Part shown: positions 58,601 to 64,000 of the stretch, in pieces | Position numbering within the stretch: position 1 is the stretch's first letter | Layout of the letters: each line of letters starts with the position of its first letter | Assembly: GCA_948144175.1 (NCBI GenBank) | Contig: CANXME010002497.1 | Span: 1,012,501 to 1,076,500, forward strand | From: Closterium sp. NIES-65 | Taxonomy: Eukaryota; Streptophyta; Zygnematophyceae; Desmidiales; Closteriaceae | Direction of reading: 5' to 3' | DNA: 64,000 nt | Translations under genes and position numbers: made by a program | Notes under the pieces: generated by a model | The model's input: the letters and a program-made list of their open reading frames with translations, nothing else | Database searches by the model: none | Told to the model about the DNA's origin: nothing

Positions 58601-61125
58601 CTACAGTTGCATTGCTCCACGTGCAAGTGCTAACCGCTCTGTATGCTCCAACAGTACCTGAACCACACACATGCGACTCGACGGAACAGAGAAAGGCAAA
58701 CCAGCGCATCTTTCTTGCAAAATGTCACAGAAAAGACCGGTGGTTCTGGAATTTACTCCCTCGTCCTCTCCACTCTCCGAACAACATCCTCTTTGCCTCG
58801 AAACCTCACCTGTCTCATGCGGTGCGCGATGGCCTTGCATCCCGTGACTGCCAGCTTCACCACCTCCTCAAATGTGTCCATTGGGAGCTTGGCGTCCATC
58901 TGTGGTAGATGCAGCAGGGCATGAGAAAGGGTGGAGAAGCAGGGGGTTATGCACAAGGGAGCTTCACCACCTCCTCAAACGTGTCCATTGGGAGCTTGGC
59001 GTCCATCTGTGGCACACGTGGCAGATGCAGCGGGGCATGAGAGAAGATAGAAGCAAGGTTATGCTTCACCAACTCCTCCACTGTGTTCGTTGGTAGCATC
59101 GCATTCATCTGTGGCAGCGCGGGGCATTGGTGGCAGGGCAGACACAAAGAGTCATGGCTGCTGCAGAGCTCAAAGCAGCGAGTCACGGGCGACAGGAGCG
59201 TGCATGCAGCAGGCAGCGTCACCACCTCTTCAAACGTGTCCATTGCTAGCAGAGAGCGAGGAGTGCGAGTAGAGAGTGAGGAGGGCGAGAAGAGAGTGAG
59301 GAGGGCGAGCAGAGAGTGAGGAGGGCGAGAAGAGAGTGAGGAGGGCGAGCAGAGAGTGAGGAGGGCGAGGAGAGAGTGAGGAGGGCGAGCAGAGAGTGAG
59401 GAGGGCGAGAAGAGAGTGAGGAGGGCGAGCAGAGAGTGAGGAGGGCGAGAAGAGAGTGAGGAGGGCAAGCAGAGAGTGAGGAGGGCGAGGAGAGAGTGAG
59501 GAGGGCGAGGAGAGAGTGAGGAGGGGCGAGGAGAGAGTGAGGAGGGCGAGGAGAGAGTGAGGAGGGCGTGGAGAGAGTGAGGAGGGCGTGGAGAGAGTGA
59601 GGAGGGCGAGGAGAGAGTGAGGAGGGCGAGGAGAGTGTGAGGAGGGCGAGGGAAGAGTGAGGAGGGCGTGGAGAGAGTGAGGAGGGCGAGGGGAGAGTGA
59701 GGAGGGCGAGGAGAGAGTGAGGAGGGCGAGGAGAGAGTGAGGAGGGCGTGGAGAGAGTGAGGCGGGGGAGGAGAGAGTGAGTAGGGCGAGTAGAGAGTGA
59801 GGAGGGCGAGGGGAGAGTGAGTAGGGCGATTAGAGAGTGAGGAGGGCGTGGAGGGTGTGAGGAGGGCGAGGAGAGTGTGAGGAGGGCGTGGAGAGCGTTT
59901 TGAGACGTCTAAAAACTCCTTGGTCTTGCACCCGTGAGTGCCTACCAATTGTGACTCATGCAACCATGAGTGTGATGCAAGCAGCCCCACCTGCAGCAGT
60001 GAGATCTTATCGAATGACGGCAAGTAGCCCACTGTGACGTCTGGGCCGCCCCCACTGTCCTCCACATAGTTCAGGTCTGGCACATGGGCGGGGAAGGGGG
60101 GGGGGGGGGGGGGGGAGAGGAGAGAAAAGAGAGGAGAGAGGAGAGAGGGGTGAGGAGAGGGGAGCGGAACGGTAGAGGAGAGAGGAGAGCGGAGAGAGGA
60201 GAGAGGAGAGAAGAGAGAGGAGAGCGGAGAGAGCGGGGAGAGCGGGGGATGTGAGAGGTAAGGCATAAGATGTATGAGACACCAGGTTCGGAGCGTGGGT
60301 GTGAAGGCAGATGCAGAGAGTGTCACGCCTGGGTAACCACCACTATCCTCCACAGCAGAGTTCCGGTTTGCATGGGGAGGGGTGAGAGGTGCGAGGTGAA
60401 AAGGGAGAGGCGAGAGGGAGCAACAGAGGACGAGAAGCGCAGTGCGATGCAATGCAAAACCTGGCTGATACATTGCTAAGAAGCGACAGCAGTGGTGGCA
60501 GCGGTGGCAGAGGGGACACCAAACCAAAGCTTACCAACAAGGTGCTGATCTCAGCCGCCCGCCCATAAGGTCAGGGACTTGCTGGCAGTGACACAGCCAC
60601 CAAGTGCCTTGCTGGTAACCATATGCGCGTAAGCTGCCACGTGGCAGTCCAGTGGTATTCTCTCAACTAACAACGGTGCGGCGCAAAGGTTATTAGAGAC
60701 GCACGCAGCTGGTAACCAGGTGTCGCATTTCTTTAGGCGCCTGAAAAGTCAGCACTCACCTAGCAGCGGCGTGGCATTGAGGTAACCAGAGGCGCAGCTG
60801 GTAACCAGGTCTCGCATTGGGATACCCGCATGGCACAGCGCGAGTGTCGCTGCATTGATGCACGCGGAGCGAGTGCCTGGCGAGGAGTGGTAGGGGAGCA
60901 AGCTACGTGAAGGAGAGTGGTATTTAATGGGGATGGATGTGGAGGGGTGTGTGTGTGTGGCAACGGTCAGCTGAGAATCCGTGAGACAGGATAGGTAGGA
61001 TTGGCGGAAAGGAATGGAGGTTGGCATGCTTTCCAAGCTATGTTCAGCCGTAGCTTGTGAACAGGCTCGTCAGATCGTGAGGAATGGAAGAACATGAGTC
61101 GAATTCTGTGTCGATTTTTAAAGTC

Positions 61126-61159
<34 letters not shown>

Positions 61160-64000
61160 TCGTCACAGGCTGCGCTTGGGAAAAAATCACGAAGGTGATC
61201 TTAATGGAATGAGGCCATAATGAGACCAAAATACACGATGCACAGCACACAAAGCCGAAAGCCATTCGCTTGCGTGAAGGAAGCAAGTCCAGAGCTCCAA
61301 AATTTCACACGGAGCATCAAAGATGCCATCGACACTCATGACCCTTTAACGGAGAAGGATTTCAATTTGACACAAACGGGATGGACAGAGAATGATGGAT
61401 GTGGGGGAGGGATGGAAGGAAGTGAAGGGGGTGAAGGGGGTGACGCATCCATCCCATCCCACCCACCATGCCTGAAAGCCATGTCTTACCGCCATCAGCT
61501 TGCAAGACTTGAACAAAAATGTCTATCTGAAATGCGCAACAAGAGGTATGGATCAGAGTGGAATGAGAAGGGGTGATGGCGGGTGAAAAGCAGGATCAGG
61601 AAGGCGAGAAGAGGGCATCCGGCCTCATCGAGAAACTTATTGTCATGTGAAAAACCAGAACCCTACCACCTTAGACCCATGCTTCCCTGGTGTGTGAATC
61701 AGCAGGTCATGTCACCTGCGAGCCGGAGACAACCTCTTGTCACCGCACATCACCGCTTATCACCTGTGTGCGCGGTAGGAGCTCGAGCATGATGGCTGCT
61801 TCTAGTGTTTGGCGAATGACTAGCGAGATTTCCACTGACCTCCTGATACAGTCACATGGGCGCACAGTCACACCCAGTCCAGTCAGAGTCACACCGAGTC
61901 ACAGCCACACCCACTCCCAGTCGCGCAAATACACTCACATGTACAGAGAACTCACAACACACACGCGCAGACATACATACACATAGTACATACATACACA
62001 TAGTACATACATACACATAGTACATACATACACATAGTACATACATACACATAGTACATACATGCACACACAGAGAGACTAATGAGTTGCACATAGGGGT
62101 ACCTTGTCTTGCGAGGTAATGAGCAGTTCCATAAAGCCACATGCCCATACAGCCACATGCCCATACAGCCACATGCCCATACAGCCACATGCCCATAAAG
62201 CCACATGCCCATACAGCCACATGCCCATACAGCCACATGCCCATACAGCCACATGCCCATAAAGCCACATGCCCATACAGCAACATGCCCATACAGCCAC
62301 ATGCACCTCATGCCATAGCCAATCACATCCATGCCATACCCATTCATACCCCATGCCTAACGGTCCATTTTCCCTCACTGCCACTCCTCCGTGCCGAATG
62401 CCACCATGCCATACATACTCACACCGCATGCGACCCCACACGCATTCCATGCCACACCAGACACCCACCAGTCCATCTTTCCCCGTCGCCGTCTCTCCTG
62501 CATGCTGAAGGCCGCCATGCCATACTCACAGCGCATGCCGGACCAACACAACCCATGCCACACCCCATGCCGTACTCACGCCGCTCATGCTATGCAGCAC
62601 CTACACACCCCACGCCACACCCCACACACACCGGTCCATCTTCCCCCGTCGTCGTCGCTCCCCTGTGCTGAACGAAGCCATGCCGTACTCACAGCGCACC
62701 ACTGCCCTGTCAGGGAGGGCATCCGCCCGGTTGGTTACCTGGGAGGTATGGGACGGGACAGAGGGGCGGAGGGGGAGGAAGGTGAAACAAGACAAGGCGA
62801 GGGGTCGCAGCAGCTGCAGCCATACTCAAACACAGCGCTCCAACGCCCGCCCTGCCATGGAAGGGCGCAAGGTTCAAAAATACGGTAATCGTAAATTACG
62901 GTCCGTTTTTTACGGTAAATTTTCAAAAATACGGCGGTTCTTTTGTTAGAGAACTCTTATCACCAAGAAAAAAAAGGCAAAAACAAGGTCGAATACATTT
63001 TCGATCGTGCTTACGCATGCACACAAGCAAAGAGGGGATCGTCCTCTTCATCCTGGTGTTTTTTCCCATCAATTTGGTCCCATAATATGACCGATTTTTT
63101 CTTTAGACGAAAATCACCTTTTGGAACCGTTTTTTACCGTTTTTTACGGCCGTATTTTACGGTACCGTTTTTTACGGTAATTTTTCAAAAATACGGTCGT
63201 TTTTTTTAACCTTGGAAGGGCGTCCGTTCGGCTCGGAAGTGTGAGAAGCAAGAGAAGGTGGAAAGGGGACAGGGCCAGGAAGGAGGTGATGATCAAGGCA
63301 GGGTACAAGCAGTAATAGCTCCTGCGCCTTGATCCAACAGCAATGCTCGCATCGCACTTGCTGTGCGGTTTGCCACCACATACAGCTTTCATTCAATTAT
63401 CTGCACACCCCCAGAGCGAACAAAATACTCCAATGCCCTTCATATCTTTCCTTTTCTCAGTTTGAGACTCTATACAACGCAGTGTAATAACATTCATTCC
63501 TGATCATTACCATCTCAAAGCGCACCCCTTCCTTGCACCTCTTTCTTCTAGACCACTCACGTCCGTTCCACCTAACTGCCAGCCACCACATTCGTCCAGC
63601 ACCAATGTTTCCCACCACGTAACTAGCAGCAAACCGACATGATTCTCGTAGCCACAAAGCATTCTTCACCGGAAAAAAAAATCCCAAAACCTGAACCGCA
63701 TATTCTAAACCCTAACCCTGCACACCGAAACTTGAACCCCAAACCCTGAACCTGAAACTACCCCAAACACACAAACCTGACTCCCCAACCTAACTCTGAA
63801 CCGTAAACTACAAACCTTGAATCCTAAGCTCTGAAACCCAACCCCCCCAAAGCCCCCAGAAAACCCCAAAATCCCCTCTGAACCCCAATAACTCTGAACC
63901 CCGAAAACTCTGAGCCCCAGCCTCAAACCCTGAACCCCAAACCCCGAATCCTGAACCCTCGCCTCGCACGGACCGTACACGACTGCCAGGACCTTAGTGT
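58601..64000 (-). CDS. RRP41: Exosome complex subunit RRP41 (RNase PH family), 5' end beyond the window
   Basis: Host gene for the RNase PH-type ring subunit of the RNA exosome (3' RNA processing and decay, nucleus and cytosol). Visible exons in transcript order: 64000-63963 (partial), 62738-62632, 61842-61764, 61526-61490, 60876-60760, 60076-59991, 58899-58810, 58657-58601. All junctions keep the frame. All introns are GT-AG except the first, which appears to be GC-AG. Segments in order: TKVLAVVYGPCE, ALPDRAVVRCEYGMASFSTG, RSVEISLVIRQTLEAAIMLE, IDIFVQVLQADGG, GTRSACINAATLAL, GIPMRDLVTSCASGYLNATP, DLNYVEDSGGGPDVTVG, MDAKLPMDTFEEVVKLAV, GCKAIAHRMRQVLLEHTERL. The order and spacing match plant RRP41 of about 240 residues; about 203 are visible and the first 40 or so lie beyond 64000. 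The GTRS loop and the acidic DLNYVED...PDV region of the phosphorolytic site are kept. Confidence 0.93.
58960..59250 (-). pseudogene. Decayed tandem copies of RRP41 exon 7
   Basis: Upstream of the real exon (58810-58899) lie three more copies of its first half on the minus strand: 59006-58960 (QMDAKLPMDTFEEVVKL, nearly perfect), 59108-59063 (QMNAMLPTNTVEELVKH) and 59247-59180 (MDTFEEVV followed by a diverged remainder). The first two also keep the CCACAG acceptor. Only the real exon continues into GCKAIAHRMRQ and a donor. Confidence 0.85.
59250..59900 (-). repeat. 20-bp minisatellite in an RRP41 intron
   Basis: About 32 copies of GAGAGAGTGAGGAGGGCGAG (plus strand) with small variants. On the minus strand it is a C/T-rich array coding Ser/Pro/Leu in an open frame of no meaning. 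It begins right beside the oldest exon 7 copy. Confidence 0.95.
60096..60245 (-). repeat. Poly-C tract and C/T-rich stretch at the acceptor of RRP41 exon 6
   Basis: A run of 20 C (minus strand, 60115-60096) and then about 130 bp of CTCTCC repeats, 20 bp before the acceptor at 60077. It probably serves as polypyrimidine tract. Confidence 0.8.
60318..60377 (-). pseudogene. Decayed copy of RRP41 exon 6
   Basis: Minus-strand reading NSAVEDSGGYPGVT parallels LNYVEDSGGGPDVT in the real exon (59991-60076). The bases before it (CCCCATGCAAACC) resemble the real acceptor region CCCATGTGCCAG. Confidence 0.75.
60596..60732 (-). pseudogene. Partial copies of RRP41 exon 5
   Basis: The string GCAGCTGGTAACCAGGTGTC (plus strand, about 60705-60724) repeats exon 5 internal sequence GCAGCTGGTAACCAGGTCTC (60791-60810). 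A weaker copy lies near 60605 (TTGCTGGTAACCATATGCGC). Both sit just downstream of the exon in transcript order. Confidence 0.65.
61129..61157. repeat. Run of 29 A in an RRP41 intron
   Basis: Homopolymer on the plus strand. It could be the tail of an inserted retrotranscript, but I find no target duplication or recognisable SINE body. Confidence 0.8.
61970..62300 (-). repeat. Two short minisatellites in RRP41 intron 2
   Basis: 61977-62066: about five copies of ACACATAGTACATACAT. 62138-62302: about ten copies of CATGCCCATACAGCCA. No coding meaning. Confidence 0.9.
62363..62550 (-). pseudogene. Decayed tandem copies of RRP41 exon 2
   Basis: On the minus strand, 62550-62471 reads MRCEYGMAAFSMQERRRRGK and then MDW, against VRCEYGMASFSTGERRRRGK and MDR in the real exon (62632-62738). 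62432-62363 is a weaker copy (GMVAFGTEEW). Each is followed by donor-like sequence. They lie downstream of the real exon. Confidence 0.85.
62868..63214. mobile_element. hAT-type MITE in RRP41 intron 1
   Basis: 347 bp bounded by CAAGGTT...AACCTTG and flanked by the 8-bp direct repeat GAAGGGCG (62860-62867 and 63215-63222). An 8-bp target duplication and CAAGG-type ends fit hAT elements. If the ends are read as AAGGTT, the duplication becomes 9 bp and Mutator-like is the alternative. Both ends hold many ACGGT/ACCGT motifs in both orientations, like subterminal transposase-binding repeats. No transposase. Confidence 0.8.
63223..63690 (-). other. RRP41 intron 1, unique part
   Basis: No gene or repeat seen between the MITE and the telomere-like tract. 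Short open frames on the minus strand show no RRP41 similarity. Confidence 0.5.
63695..63960 (-). repeat. Degenerate telomere-like tract at the donor of RRP41 intron 1
   Basis: On the minus strand GGGTTCAGG, GGGTTTGGGG and GGGTTTAGAA-like heptamers, decayed from TTTAGGG type, for about 260 bp. The plus strand near 63706 contains CTAAACCCTAACCC. It starts two bases inside the intron. Confidence 0.75.

Noticed and set aside
58947-60527. Minus-strand frame of over 500 codons, Ser/Pro/Leu-rich
   Set aside because: It runs through the RRP41 introns. Only the 86-bp exon 6 piece and decayed exon copies in it have meaning; the rest is the 20-bp minisatellite.
61129-61157. SINE tail
   Set aside because: Poly-A run only; no RNA-derived body, no target duplication.

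Overview
The window looks like nuclear DNA of a green plant-lineage eukaryote. Two intron-rich host genes sit at the right end: a nodulin-like/NFD4-type major-facilitator transporter and a plant-type RRP41 exosome subunit. Short CCCTAAA plant telomere motifs are present, and the rest is packed with Ty1/copia and Ty3/gypsy chromovirus retroelements. The copia Gag start and the style of the introns remind me of streptophyte algae of the Closterium type (Zygnematophyceae). That is recollection, not a test.

Layout. 1-7982: a plus-strand chromovirus (G1) that carries the 5' part of a copia element (A). 7983-13330: triplet repeats, unassigned DNA, a 1.3-kb non-autonomous LTR element (E), and a decayed reverse-transcriptase fragment with a PKLHK motif. 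13331-16359: copia scraps, two tandem dimers and a lone chromovirus LTR. 16360-21860: an old, heavily decayed copia element (D). 21860-30240: minus-strand copia fragments (F and pieces) and GC/GA-rich minisatellites. 30840-31313: a PIF/Harbinger-type MITE with TTA target duplications. 31330-41196: a minus-strand chromovirus (G2) interrupted by a young 7.4-kb copia element (B, 33522-40919) with 132-bp LTRs and a 5-bp target duplication. 41197-44826: the 5' LTR of a third chromovirus copy (G3) fused to the 3' half of a copia element (C). 44827-46021: spacer upstream of the first host gene.

The two host genes converge. The transporter (46022-58289, plus strand) resolves into 14 exons with in-phase junctions and 764 codons. 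RRP41 (58601 to beyond 64000, minus strand) resolves into 8 visible exons. Only about 310 bp separate their stop codons.

The most striking observation is inside these genes. Many exons are accompanied, in the adjacent introns, by one to four decayed tandem copies of themselves that include the neighbouring splice sites. Several minisatellites also sit directly at exon ends, and one 12-bp array looks derived from exon codons. This suggests that these introns grew by repeated local tandem duplication across exon-intron junctions. One duplicated transporter exon is still intact and could act as an alternative exon.
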